This document shows positions 55,920-64,000 of a stretch of DNA of 64,000 bases, one piece after another (position 1 is the first letter of the stretch; every line of letters starts with the position of its first letter). The DNA lies in assembly GCF_003254585.1 (NCBI RefSeq), contig NZ_QJGZ01000035.1:186001-250000 (forward strand), in the 5' to 3' direction. Origin of the DNA: Flavobacterium sharifuzzamanii (GTDB lineage Bacteria > Bacteroidota > Bacteroidia > Flavobacteriales > Flavobacteriaceae). The position numbers were made by a program, and so were the translations under genes. The notes beneath the pieces are model-generated. The model saw nothing but the letters and a program-made list of their open reading frames with translations, was not told where the DNA came from and did no database searches.

Positions 55920-56294
55920 ATGGAGTTTCAAAAAGATAATACATTTGTTACAGGCCGATTAAAAAGTATGACTTATGCTTTTAACGGAGCTGTAAAATTG
56001 ATTAAGACAGAGCACAGCATTATGGTTCAATTCTCATTGGGAATTATCATGACAATTGCTGGGTTCTATTTTCATATTTCGCAAACCGAATGGCTATGTC
56101 AAACCTTAGCCATTGGTTTAGTTTTAGCTATCGAAGGATTAAATACAGCAGTTGAAAAAATTGCCGATTTCATCCATCCTGATTACAGCAGACGAATCGG
56201 ATTTATTAAAGATATTGCTGCGGGAGCGGTATTTTTTGCCGCAATGACTGCAATTGCAATAGGCTTGATTATTTATATTCCAAAATTTATTTAG
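55920..56294 (+). CDS. dgkA: Diacylglycerol kinase family protein (DgkA/UndPK type)
   Basis: This 124-aa inner-membrane kinase has three spans and the motif AIEGLNTAVEKIADF, with the two Glu residues that bind metal. It phosphorylates diacylglycerol or undecaprenol. It starts 13 bp after tpx and is followed 18 bp later by ftsK. Confidence 0.9.
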   Translation: MEFQKDNTFVTGRLKSMTYAFNGAVKLIKTEHSIMVQFSLGIIMTIAGFYFHISQTEWLCQTLAIGLVLAIEGLNTAVEKIADFIHPDYSRRIGFIKDIAAGAVFFAAMTAIAIGLIIYIPKFI

Positions 56295-56312
56295 GCAAAG
56301 GAAAACGCAAGA

Positions 56313-58772
56313 ATGGCAAAAAATAAAAAAGAAACTGTAGATAAAAAAAACGACAAACAAGAAGGAAATAAAAGATCTTTTAAAATTTCTAAACAACAAA
56401 AATTTGTTTTAGGATGTCTTTTGGTACTTTTTTCTATTGCACTATTAGTCGCATTTATTTCTTTTTATGTTAATGGACAGTGGCAAAACGACCAAAGTGT
56501 TGTAGACCAACTTGGAGATCGCACTGAAGTTGCTGAGAACTGGCTCGGGAAATTTGGGGCTTATCTTGCCGATTTAATTATTTACAGAGGTTTCGGACTT
56601 GCTTCTTTCATTTTCGTACGTTTATTTTTCCTTACCGGAATGTTTTTAGCGCTTGAGCTTTCGACTCAAAAACTTAAAAACACTTGGTTTTGGGATATTT
56701 TTGCTATTATAGTTGTTTCTATCTTATTTGGTTTCTTTGCTACTTCGGCACCAGAATTAGGAGGAACTATTGGTTATGAATTAAATTTATTCCTTCAAGA
56801 TTATATCGGAAAAACAGGTACACTGCTTACACTGCTTTTTGGTTTAATCATTTATCTGATTTTCAAAATCAAATTATCGCCAGAAAAAATTCAATCGTAT
56901 TTTGATTCGACTAAAAAAGAGTTCAAATCGGAATTAGACACTTTAAAACCAGCTGTAAATCAGCCGGAAAGTGCTTATAATTTGGAAGAATTTGCTATTG
57001 TAGAAGAAAAACAGGAGGAAGATGATCCTGAATTGGATAACATCCACATTAAAACCGTAGATTCTCAATTCGAGCTTAATAAAGAAGCCTTAAAGCCAAC
57101 TATTTCTCATTCGTCAGAAATTGAGCTAACTCCAACTTTAAAGCCAATTCAACCGCCACCTACGCAAATTACTGCCACACCAGAGGAAGCATTTGTAATT
57201 GAAAAAGCGGAAGAAGAAGACATTATTGAAGAAAACTTAGCTTCTCGCCTAGTTGCTGATTTTGGATTATTTGATCCAACTTTGGATTTATCCAATTACA
57301 AATTCCCAACTATCGATCTATTAAAAGAGTATTCAACAGGCGGAATTACAATTAATCAGGAAGAATTAGAAGAAAATAAAAATAGAATTGTAGATACACT
57401 TCGTAACTACAAAATTGAAATTGCGCAAATTAAAGCAACCGTTGGACCATCGGTTACTTTATATGAAATTGTACCAGAAGCAGGAATCAGAATTTCTAAA
57501 ATTAAGAGTTTAGAAGACGATATCGCTTTATCATTGTCAGCACTTGGAATTCGTATTATTGCGCCTATTCCAGGAAAAGGCACCATCGGTATTGAGGTTC
57601 CGAACAAAAACCCAACTATGGTTTCTATGAAGAGCGTTATTGGAGCCGCAAAGTTCCAAGAGGCCGAAATGGAATTGCCAATTGCATTAGGAAAAACCAT
57701 TTCAAACGAAACTTTTGTTGTCGATCTTGCTAAAATGCCTCACTTACTGATGGCTGGAGCAACTGGACAAGGAAAATCTGTTGGATTAAATGCAGTTTTA
57801 ACTTCGCTTTTATACAAAAAACATCCAGCAGAAGTAAAATTTGTTTTGGTCGACCCGAAAAAAGTAGAGCTTACGCTTTTCAACAAAATTGAAAGACATT
57901 ATTTAGCCAAACTTCCAGATACTGAAGATGCTATTATTACAGACAATGCTAAAGTTGTAAATACTTTGAACTCACTTTGCGTGGAAATGGATAATCGCTA
58001 TTCTTTATTAAAAGATGCGATGGTTCGTAATATTAAAGAATACAACGAAAAATTTAAGTCTAGAAAATTAAATCCAGAAGCGGGACATCGATTTTTACCA
58101 TACATTGTTTTGGTTGTCGATGAGTTCGCCGATTTGATTATGACCGCAGGAAAAGAAGTTGAAGTTCCGATTGCGCGTCTGGCTCAATTAGCTCGTGCTA
58201 TTGGTATCCACTTAATTATTGCAACACAAAGACCGTCTGTAAACGTTATTACAGGTTTGATCAAAGCCAATTTCCCTGCCAGAATTGCGTTTAGAGTAAC
58301 TTCAAAAATTGACTCTAGAACTATTTTAGATACTCAAGGAGCCGATCAATTAATTGGACGTGGAGATTTATTATATACCAATGGAAACGACGTAATTCGT
58401 GTACAATGCGCTTTCATTGATACTCCAGAAGTAGAAAAAATTACAGATTTTATTGGAGGACAAAAGGCATATGCTACAGCTTATTTGCTTCCAGAGTTTG
58501 TTGGAGAGGAAAGTGGCATTAATCTTGATATAGATATTTCCGAAAGAGATACTTTATTTAGAGAAGCGGCAGAGATAATTGTCAATGCTCAGCAGGGTTC
58601 TGCTTCTTTATTGCAACGAAAATTAAAATTAGGATACAACAGAGCCGGTCGTTTAATCGATCAACTTGAGGCAGCAGGTATTGTTGGTCCGTTTGAAGGC
58701 AGTAAAGCACGCAGCGTAAACATCTTAGATTTAAATGCTCTTGATCAATTTTTTAATAATGAACAAAATTAA
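56313..58772 (+). CDS. ftsK: DNA translocase FtsK/SpoIIIE
   Basis: FtsK moves chromosome ends through the closing septum. The 819-aa protein has four N-terminal membrane spans (about 28-185), an acidic linker, and the motor with Walker A GATGQGKSVGLN and Walker B VLVVDEFADLIM. The C-terminal winged-helix gamma domain (SASLLQRKLKLGYNRAGRLIDQLE) reads the orienting DNA sites. The linker is short compared with E. coli FtsK, as usual in this phylum. Confidence 0.95.
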   Translation: MAKNKKETVDKKNDKQEGNKRSFKISKQQKFVLGCLLVLFSIALLVAFISFYVNGQWQNDQSVVDQLGDRTEVAENWLGKFGAYLADLIIYRGFGLASFIFVRLFFLTGMFLALELSTQKLKNTWFWDIFAIIVVSILFGFFATSAPELGGTIGYELNLFLQDYIGKTGTLLTLLFGLIIYLIFKIKLSPEKIQSYFDSTKKEFKSELDTLKPAVNQPESAYNLEEFAIVEEKQEEDDPELDNIHIKTVDSQFELNKEALKPTISHSSEIELTPTLKPIQPPPTQITATPEEAFVIEKAEEEDIIEENLASRLVADFGLFDPTLDLSNYKFPTIDLLKEYSTGGITINQEELEENKNRIVDTLRNYKIEIAQIKATVGPSVTLYEIVPEAGIRISKIKSLEDDIALSLSALGIRIIAPIPGKGTIGIEVPNKNPTMVSMKSVIGAAKFQEAEMELPIALGKTISNETFVVDLAKMPHLLMAGATGQGKSVGLNAVLTSLLYKKHPAEVKFVLVDPKKVELTLFNKIERHYLAKLPDTEDAIITDNAKVVNTLNSLCVEMDNRYSLLKDAMVRNIKEYNEKFKSRKLNPEAGHRFLPYIVLVVDEFADLIMTAGKEVEVPIARLAQLARAIGIHLIIATQRPSVNVITGLIKANFPARIAFRVTSKIDSRTILDTQGADQLIGRGDLLYTNGNDVIRVQCAFIDTPEVEKITDFIGGQKAYATAYLLPEFVGEESGINLDIDISERDTLFREAAEIIVNAQQGSASLLQRKLKLGYNRAGRLIDQLEAAGIVGPFEGSKARSVNILDLNALDQFFNNEQN

Positions 58773-58779
58773 TCCAATC

Positions 58780-59472
58780 ATGAAAGCAAAAATTCAAGAA
58801 ATCAACAACAATTCTATCACAAACATGACTAAAAAGTGCTTCCAAATGGCAATTATTTTGCTTTTGAGCTTCACTTCTATTCAGGCTCAAGATAAAAAAG
58901 CGAAAGATTTATTGAACGAAGTAACTTCTAAAATAAAAAGCTACGACAATATTGTTATCGATTTTAAGTATTCTTTGAATAATGCCAAAGAAAACATTAA
59001 TCAAGACAGTAAAGGAAACGTAACAATGAAAGGAAATCAGTATGTTTTGAATTTTATGGGCGTTACCAAAATTTTTGACGGTCAAAAAACATACACTATT
59101 GTTCCAGAAGACGAAGAAGTTACTATTTCTAAAGTAAACGAGAAAGATGATAACGCAATCACTCCTTCTAAAATGCTTACTTTCTTCAATTCTGGCTACA
59201 AATACAACATGGATATTGTTCAGAATGTAAAAGGAAGAAAAATTCAATATATCAAATTAGTTCCTACTAGCGGAAAAGACCAAAGAAAAGAAATTTTGTT
59301 AGGTGTTGACGTTCAGACAAAACACATTTACAATTTGATTGAAACTGGAAAAAACGGAACAAAAACAACTTTAACCGTTAATTCTTTTAAAACCAATCAG
59401 CCATTATCAAAAAATCAATTTACCTTTGTAGCGAGTAAATACCCGAAATACTACATCAATAAATTAGATTAA
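58780..59472 (+). CDS. LolA-like outer-membrane lipoprotein carrier
   Basis: This 230-aa periplasmic protein (or 215 aa from the ATG at 58825) has a signal sequence (MAIILLLSFTSIQAQ). A LolA-type beta-sandwich follows (IVIDFKYSL, GNQYVLNFMGVTKIFDGQKTY, FTFVASKYP). It probably carries lipoproteins or related lipids to the outer membrane. It lies between ftsK and the LptF/G-type permease, an arrangement common in flavobacteria. Confidence 0.85.
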   Translation: MKAKIQEINNNSITNMTKKCFQMAIILLLSFTSIQAQDKKAKDLLNEVTSKIKSYDNIVIDFKYSLNNAKENINQDSKGNVTMKGNQYVLNFMGVTKIFDGQKTYTIVPEDEEVTISKVNEKDDNAITPSKMLTFFNSGYKYNMDIVQNVKGRKIQYIKLVPTSGKDQRKEILLGVDVQTKHIYNLIETGKNGTKTTLTVNSFKTNQPLSKNQFTFVASKYPKYYINKLD

Positions 59473-59480
59473 TCAGAAGG

Positions 59481-60935
59481 TTGAAAATTCTAGACAAATA
59501 CTTATTAAAAACATTCTTACTTACATTTACTACGGTATTTGTAATCTTATTTTTCATATTCATACTGCAAACAGTATGGCTATTTATTTCAGAACTAGCA
59601 GGTAAAGATCTCGACTTAATATTGGTCGTGAAATTCCTGCTTTTTTCTATGCCACGAATTATTCCGCTGGTTTTACCACTTTCGGTTTTATTGGCATCCA
59701 TCATGACTTTTGGAAATCTAGCTGAAAATTACGAATTCGCAGCCATGAAATCTTCTGGAATCTCATTACAAAGAGCAATGAGAGTACTGATTATTTTTAT
59801 TTTCGTTTTAAGTATTGTTGCATTTTGGTTTGCAAACAACGTCATTCCGTATGCCGAATATAAATTTGTCAATTTTAGAAAAAACATCGCTCAAGCTAAA
59901 CCAGCTATGGCAATTGCTGAAGGTCAGTTTAACGATGTTGGCACTTACAACATTAAAGTAAACAAAAAAACTGGCGAAAACGGCAATCATCTTACTGGTG
60001 TAACTATTCACGAGAAAGCGAATAATATGGGCGAAAATAAAACCGTAATTAAAGCTAAAACTGGAGAACTAGTCAGCAATGAGAAATCTAGTATTTTAAA
60101 ATTGGTTTTAAATGACGGTTATTACTACCAAGATGTTACTCCAAAAAAATATGAGGATCGTGCTAAAATGCCTTTTATAAAAGGAAAATTTAAAACACAG
60201 ATCATCAATATCGATTTATCTGAATTAAACAAAGTTGACGACAGCAAAGAAAACATTGCAGGAACAAATGGAATGTTGAATGTTAATGAACTTCGCTATA
60301 CTTTAGATTCATTGAACAAAAATTTAGACAACGAAATTGTTTCTTTTTCTGAGAATATTAATCAGCGAGTTGGGATTAAAAAATTCCCTAAAGGTACTCA
60401 AAAAAACATCAAAAAGAAACCGCTTCCAAATGATGTTTTGTCTATTTACTCTAACAAAGACAAAGTTGATATTCTAAAGATGGCTGGAAGCAATATTACC
60501 AGCAATATTTATTCTATAGAAACGACGCAGAAAGATTTAAAAGACAAGGAACGAGAAATCAACAAACACTATAATGCATTATATGAGAAATTTGTTATTG
60601 CATTTGCTTGTTTCTTAATGTTCTTTATAGGAGCTCCGCTTGGTGCTATTATTAGAAAAGGAGGACTAGGACTTCCTATTGTATTTGCTGTTTTAATCTT
60701 TATTACTTTCCATTTCATCAATACATTCGGAAAAAGATTGTCACAAGAAGGAGGTATGACCCCGTTTATGGGATCATGGATGTCATCTTTTGTCTTGTCG
60801 CCACTTGCCATATTATTAACCTATCGCGCTACAAACGACAATGGATTAATTAATTTTGATGCAATTACAACCCCAATTTCACAACTAATTCAGAAAATCT
60901 CTGAGCGGTTTTTATCTGCTCAAAAGCAAAAATAA
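59481..60935 (+). CDS. LptF/LptG-family permease (YjgP/YjgQ)
   Basis: This 484-aa protein has the LptF/G layout: three N-terminal spans (MKILDKYLLKTFLLTF start, IIPLVLPLSVLLASIMTFGNLAE), a periplasmic jellyroll of about 230 residues, and three C-terminal spans (FFIGAPLGAIIRKGGLG, TFHFINTFGKRL). It takes part in moving lipopolysaccharide or a similar lipid across the envelope. The start codon is TTG, chosen because it gives the family N-terminus. It is followed after two bases by ribB. Confidence 0.9.
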   Translation: MKILDKYLLKTFLLTFTTVFVILFFIFILQTVWLFISELAGKDLDLILVVKFLLFSMPRIIPLVLPLSVLLASIMTFGNLAENYEFAAMKSSGISLQRAMRVLIIFIFVLSIVAFWFANNVIPYAEYKFVNFRKNIAQAKPAMAIAEGQFNDVGTYNIKVNKKTGENGNHLTGVTIHEKANNMGENKTVIKAKTGELVSNEKSSILKLVLNDGYYYQDVTPKKYEDRAKMPFIKGKFKTQIINIDLSELNKVDDSKENIAGTNGMLNVNELRYTLDSLNKNLDNEIVSFSENINQRVGIKKFPKGTQKNIKKKPLPNDVLSIYSNKDKVDILKMAGSNITSNIYSIETTQKDLKDKEREINKHYNALYEKFVIAFACFLMFFIGAPLGAIIRKGGLGLPIVFAVLIFITFHFINTFGKRLSQEGGMTPFMGSWMSSFVLSPLAILLTYRATNDNGLINFDAITTPISQLIQKISERFLSAQKQK

Positions 60936-60937
60936 TT

Positions 60938-62071
60938 ATGTCAACAACAAAAATACAACTGAATACCATTGAAGAAGCTATTGAAGATATTCGTCAAGGT
61001 AAAGTAATCATTGTAGTCGATGACGAAGATCGTGAAAATGAAGGTGATTTTTTGGCTGCTGCCGAAAAAGTAACTCCAGAAATGATCAACTTTATGGCTA
61101 CTCATGGACGTGGTTTAATTTGTACGCCACTTACAGAAAGCCGATGCAAGGAATTAGATCTTCGTGCGATGGTTACCAACAATACAGATCACATGGAAAC
61201 TGCTTTTACTGTTTCTGTTGATTTAAAAGGTCAAGGCGTTACAACTGGAATTTCGGCTGCTGATAGATCAAAAACAGTTCAGTCATTAGTTGACCCAAAT
61301 ACAAAACCTCACGATTTAGCTCGTCCTGGCCACATTTTTCCTTTAATAGCAAAACAAGGCGGTGTTTTAAGAAGAACTGGACATACTGAAGCTGCAATTG
61401 ATTTTGCGCGCCTTGCAGGATTTAAACCTGCTGGTGTAATCTGTGAAATCTTAAACGAAGACGGAACAATGTCGCGTTTGCCAGAATTAGTTAAAGTTGC
61501 TAAGAAATTCAATTTGAAATTGGTTTCTATTGAAGACTTAGTTGCTTACAGAATGCAGCACGATAGCTTAATTGTTAAAAAAGAAGATTTTGACATTGAG
61601 ACTCGTTTTGGAACTTTCCGTTTAAGAGCTTACGAACAAACTACAAACAAACAAATTCATATTGCTTTGACCAAAGGAACTTGGAATCTTGGTGAACCAA
61701 TTTTGACAAGAATTCACTCTTCTCAGGTAAATAATGATTTATTAGGCACATTGACTAACAATGCCGAACAGCAGTTAGATGATATGTTTAAAGTAATTAA
61801 TGAAAACGGAAAAGGCGCTGTTATCTTTATCAATCAAGACATGACGGCTGTAAACCTTTTAAATAGAATTTCTGAGCTTAAATCATTACAAGCTAACGGA
61901 ACTTTAAAAGCACCGAAAGTTATTATTGACAGCAAAGACTATGGTATCGGAGCACAAATTCTTCATGATATAGATATTTCTAAAATCAGATTGGTTTCGA
62001 ACACAGAGCAAACAAAACGAGTGGGTATGATTGGATACGGGCTTGAAATTACAGAATACGTTAATTATTAA
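60938..62071 (+). CDS. ribB: 3,4-dihydroxy-2-butanone-4-phosphate synthase with a degenerate GTP cyclohydrolase II half
   Basis: This 377-aa RibBA-type protein works in riboflavin synthesis. The N-terminal half (residues 1-205) is an intact RibB: VDDEDRENEGDF, TPLTESRC, RRTGHTEAAIDFARLAG and GVICEILNEDG. The C-terminal half aligns with RibA by length and by KDYGIGAQILHDI and MIGYGLEI. The zinc site, normally of the form HSECLTGDVFGSxRCDCG, reads HSSQVNNDLLGTLTNN with no cysteine, and the QEGRGIGL loop reads NQDMTAVNL. GTP cyclohydrolase activity is therefore very unlikely, and a separate RibA must exist elsewhere. Confidence 0.9.
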   Translation: MSTTKIQLNTIEEAIEDIRQGKVIIVVDDEDRENEGDFLAAAEKVTPEMINFMATHGRGLICTPLTESRCKELDLRAMVTNNTDHMETAFTVSVDLKGQGVTTGISAADRSKTVQSLVDPNTKPHDLARPGHIFPLIAKQGGVLRRTGHTEAAIDFARLAGFKPAGVICEILNEDGTMSRLPELVKVAKKFNLKLVSIEDLVAYRMQHDSLIVKKEDFDIETRFGTFRLRAYEQTTNKQIHIALTKGTWNLGEPILTRIHSSQVNNDLLGTLTNNAEQQLDDMFKVINENGKGAVIFINQDMTAVNLLNRISELKSLQANGTLKAPKVIIDSKDYGIGAQILHDIDISKIRLVSNTEQTKRVGMIGYGLEITEYVNY

Positions 62072-62072
62072 T

Positions 62073-62471
62073 ATGGGAACAGTAGAAGAAAGAATTCAAA
62101 AATCAGAAACCCGTATTTTTAAAGCGGTATTTCCTAGCACAACAAATCATTATGATACTTTATTTGGAGGAACTGCTCTTCATTTAATGGACGAAGTTGC
62201 TTTTATCTGTGCAACACGTTTCAGCCGTAAAAAAGTAGTTACAATTTCTACAGGACAAATTGACTTTAAAAAAGCAATTCCTGCAGGAACTTTAATCGAA
62301 TTAGTAGCCAAGGTGGATAGCGTTGGAAGAACAAGCTGTAAAATTCACGTTGATATTTTTATGGAACAAATGTATTCTGAACTTCGCGAAACGGTAGTTT
62401 CAGGAACTTTTTCATTTGTTGCTGTTGACGAACACAAAAAACCGACGCCAATTTTAGACCATTTAGATTAA
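62073..62471 (+). CDS. Acyl-CoA thioesterase (hotdog fold)
   Basis: This 132-aa enzyme has the hotdog core with TNHYDTLFGGTALHLMDEVAF and ISTGQIDFKKAI, as in the BACH/YciA group, and hydrolyses acyl-CoA thioesters. The ATG at 62073 follows the ribB stop by one base. It is the last gene before the tRNA. Confidence 0.9.
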   Translation: MGTVEERIQKSETRIFKAVFPSTTNHYDTLFGGTALHLMDEVAFICATRFSRKKVVTISTGQIDFKKAIPAGTLIELVAKVDSVGRTSCKIHVDIFMEQMYSELRETVVSGTFSFVAVDEHKKPTPILDHLD

Positions 62472-62583
62472 TTTTTCAAAAAAACTCACTTTCGGAAATA
62501 CTGATAATTAGATACTTGAAAATTATCTTAAAAAACTTCAAAAAAAAAGTTCGAAAAAAGTTTTTATAACCGAAAAACCGTCT

Positions 62584-62591
62584 TATATTTG
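62584..62591 (+). promoter_or_regulatory. TAnnTTTG promoter element of the tRNA-Ser gene
   Basis: TATATTTG, exact -7 consensus, 32 bp before the mature tRNA 5' end. Confidence 0.6.
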
Positions 62592-62623
62592 CACCCGCAA
62601 TCAGATAATGATCGCGACATATT

Positions 62624-62711
62624 GGAGAAATGGCAGAGCGGTCGAATGCGGCAGTCTTGAAAACTGTTGACTGTAACAGGTCCGGGGGTTCGAATCCCTC
62701 TTTCTCCGCCA
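62624..62711 (+). tRNA. tRNA-Ser (anticodon TGA)
   Basis: The acceptor stem GGAGAAA/TTTCTCC, a D arm (GCAGAGCGGTCGAATGC), an anticodon arm with TGA at 62658-62660, a long variable arm of class II type and the GGTTCGAATCC T-loop are all visible. The discriminator is G62708 and the CCA end is encoded (62709-62711). Confidence 0.97.
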
Positions 62712-62741
62712 GTACAAGTTTCAGAAGAAACTTTAAAAGTC

Positions 62742-62776
62742 AAAAGCCTTTAAACACTAGTGTTTAAAGGCTTTTT
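62742..62776 (+). terminator. Perfect-palindrome terminator after tRNA-Ser
   Basis: The stem AAAGCCTTTAAACAC/GTGTTTAAAGGCTTT is followed by T residues and ends the tRNA transcript. Confidence 0.9.
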
Positions 62777-62821
62777 CGTTTTTACACACTTTTCAAAAAG
62801 CACATGTTTTATCAAAGAATG

Positions 62822-62906
62822 GTTACCCTATTAGTTACCCTATCTTTTTTTGATTCTTTTTTCTCAAAAAAGGGTAACTAAAAAGAAAGAATTCCCCGGG
62901 AATTCC
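62822..62906. repeat. Repeat cluster between tRNA-Ser and the integrase gene
   Basis: GTTACCCTAT is repeated directly near 62822 and 62837. A longer inverted repeat joins TAGTTACCC with GGGTAACTA (about 62833-62880) around T- and A-rich arms. A 17-bp palindrome, GAATTCCCCGGGAATTC, follows at about 62890-62906. These may be integrase arm or core sites of the element entering on the right. Confidence 0.5.
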
Positions 62907-62972
62907 CTGCTGTCAATGGGCTCTCTTAAAATTTTTAATTCAATTTGATTATTAATTTTAAAACTAGATAGA

Positions 62973-64000
62973 ATGTTAAAAGTAATTTTTTACCAGAAAT
63001 CCGACAGAGCAAACAAGAACGGCGAATCTCCAATCTATGCCCGTTTAAGCTACAATGACAAACAAATTTCCATGTCAACCGGGCTAGCCATTTCAAAAGA
63101 AAGATGGACCAGCACTAATAACCTTAGAAACCAGCTTAAAATTGAAAAGGAAATAGTAATAAAAAACCTGCTTGATCTTTTCCAGCTTAATGCAGCCAAA
63201 AAATTTACTGAACTCTTCAGAATTGATCCTGAGGTCAACCTTCAATTACTAAAAGCTGAACTCACAGGAAAAGTCAAAATCGATCAGCCTGAAGGTTCTA
63301 CCATAATTCAGATTATGGATACATACAATGAATTCTTCACCAAAAGAGTAAATACTGGAGAGCGCGCATCGGCTTCACTGCAGAAGTACAAAAGGGCAAA
63401 AGACCTGCTTTTGAGTTTCATCTCCAGCAACTATAAGAAGGAAGATATGCCTGCATCTGAAATATCAAGCTCGTTTGTATTCAAACTGGAACAGTTCCTT
63501 AAGTATGAGAGCAGTTTTAAAGACCATACAGGCATCAAAAACAATTCGGTGGTAAAATATATGAAAATGTATAAGACTGCCTGTAATTATGCTATAAAGA
63601 TGGATCTGATCATAAAAAACCCGTTCAATATTTATGACGGCAGACTGAGCGTAAAAGATGCCGTTTTCCTGACACAGCAGGAACTGAACACAATTGAGAA
63701 TAAAATATTTCCAACGCCACGTCTGGAAAAAGTCAAGGACATATTTCTTTTCAGCTGCTATACAGGATATGCACCCATCGATGCGATGGATCTGACCGAA
63801 AGAAACTTATCTGAAGATTCAAATGGAAACTCATGGATTATGACGAGCAGAGCCAAAACTGCCATTAGAGCAAATGTGCCTGTATTACCAACCATTGAGA
63901 AAATTATTTCTAAATATAAAAATCAGCAGAAAGGTCTTATCCCGAAAATTTCCAACCAGAAAATGAATGCTTATCTTAAGGAAATAGCTGATGCCTGCAG
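62973..64000 (+). CDS. Tyrosine recombinase (CTnDOT-type integrase), partial
   Basis: The first 342 codons of a Bacteroidota-type integrase run off the window. An arm-binding domain (MLKVIFYQKSDRANKNGESP, ISKERW) leads to a SAM-like core-binding domain (SASLQKYKRAKDLLLSFI), and the catalytic domain starts near residue 230 (VFLTQQELNTIENKIF). Where most recombinases have the first catalytic Arg, this one reads FLFSCYTGYAPIDAMDL without Arg; IntDOT of CTnDOT also lacks it. The gene follows a tRNA, so an integrated conjugative or mobilisable element probably begins here. The catalytic Tyr lies outside the window. Confidence 0.88.
   Translation, partial: MLKVIFYQKSDRANKNGESPIYARLSYNDKQISMSTGLAISKERWTSTNNLRNQLKIEKEIVIKNLLDLFQLNAAKKFTELFRIDPEVNLQLLKAELTGKVKIDQPEGSTIIQIMDTYNEFFTKRVNTGERASASLQKYKRAKDLLLSFISSNYKKEDMPASEISSSFVFKLEQFLKYESSFKDHTGIKNNSVVKYMKMYKTACNYAIKMDLIIKNPFNIYDGRLSVKDAVFLTQQELNTIENKIFPTPRLEKVKDIFLFSCYTGYAPIDAMDLTERNLSEDSNGNSWIMTSRAKTAIRANVPVLPTIEKIISKYKNQQKGLIPKISNQKMNAYLKEIADAC

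Overview
The window looks like the chromosome of a Flavobacterium-type bacterium (Bacteroidota). The DNA is AT-rich. Several genes are preceded by the TAnnTTTG promoter element of this phylum. A secreted glycoside hydrolase ends in a type IX secretion sorting domain, and the intergenic spaces are full of the dispersed palindromes typical of this genus. No species can be named from the sequence alone.

Positions 1-19466 hold a comM/yifB gene (Mg-chelatase-like competence helicase) cut in two by an 18.2-kb Tn7-like transposon (626-18851, TGT...ACA ends, TnsB-type end repeats). Its core, tnsA-tnsB-tnsC-tniQ, sits at the left end, followed convergently by a 553-codon protein that may be a diverged TnsE. 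The cargo is a pair of overlapping IS3-type transposase genes (one with all three catalytic residues lost), a serine recombinase, and a tight five-gene operon: a double GHKL ATPase/histidine kinase, a receiver-like protein, an HNH nuclease, an N6-adenine methylase, and an HNH-STAND-TPR protein. An orphan HigA-type antitoxin closes the cargo. I read the operon as a probable anti-phage island that couples a two-component-like sensor to restriction and modification; I cannot match it to a named system. There is no target duplication, and about 80 codons of comM, including the Walker A region, are missing between the two gene halves.

Positions 19547-62471 are mostly ordinary chromosome: an oxidoreductase, ammonium transporter, DsbD, TilS, PabB, DoxX, lipocalin, Lpd, Lrp, a trans-sulfuration PLP enzyme, a GH57-like amylase with starch-binding repeats, a DUF695 protein, a cationic amino-acid permease and a GlcD/Fe-S dehydrogenase. 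Next come a candidate multibranched RNA (43866-43952), a small accessory patch with a membrane J-domain protein and a Cas2-like small protein, and a peptidoglycan-recycling cluster (anmK, GHL10 hydrolase, AmpG-like permease, NagZ-like GH3). The last part holds peroxiredoxin/thioredoxin/Tpx genes, dgkA, ftsK, a LolA-like protein, an LptF/G permease, a RibBA whose GTP cyclohydrolase half looks dead, and a thioesterase.

The right end holds a tRNA-Ser(TGA) followed by the start of a CTnDOT-type tyrosine integrase that runs off the window, suggesting a second mobile element integrated beside the tRNA.

Dispersed intergenic inverted repeats fill most gaps between chromosomal genes and are absent from the transposon.
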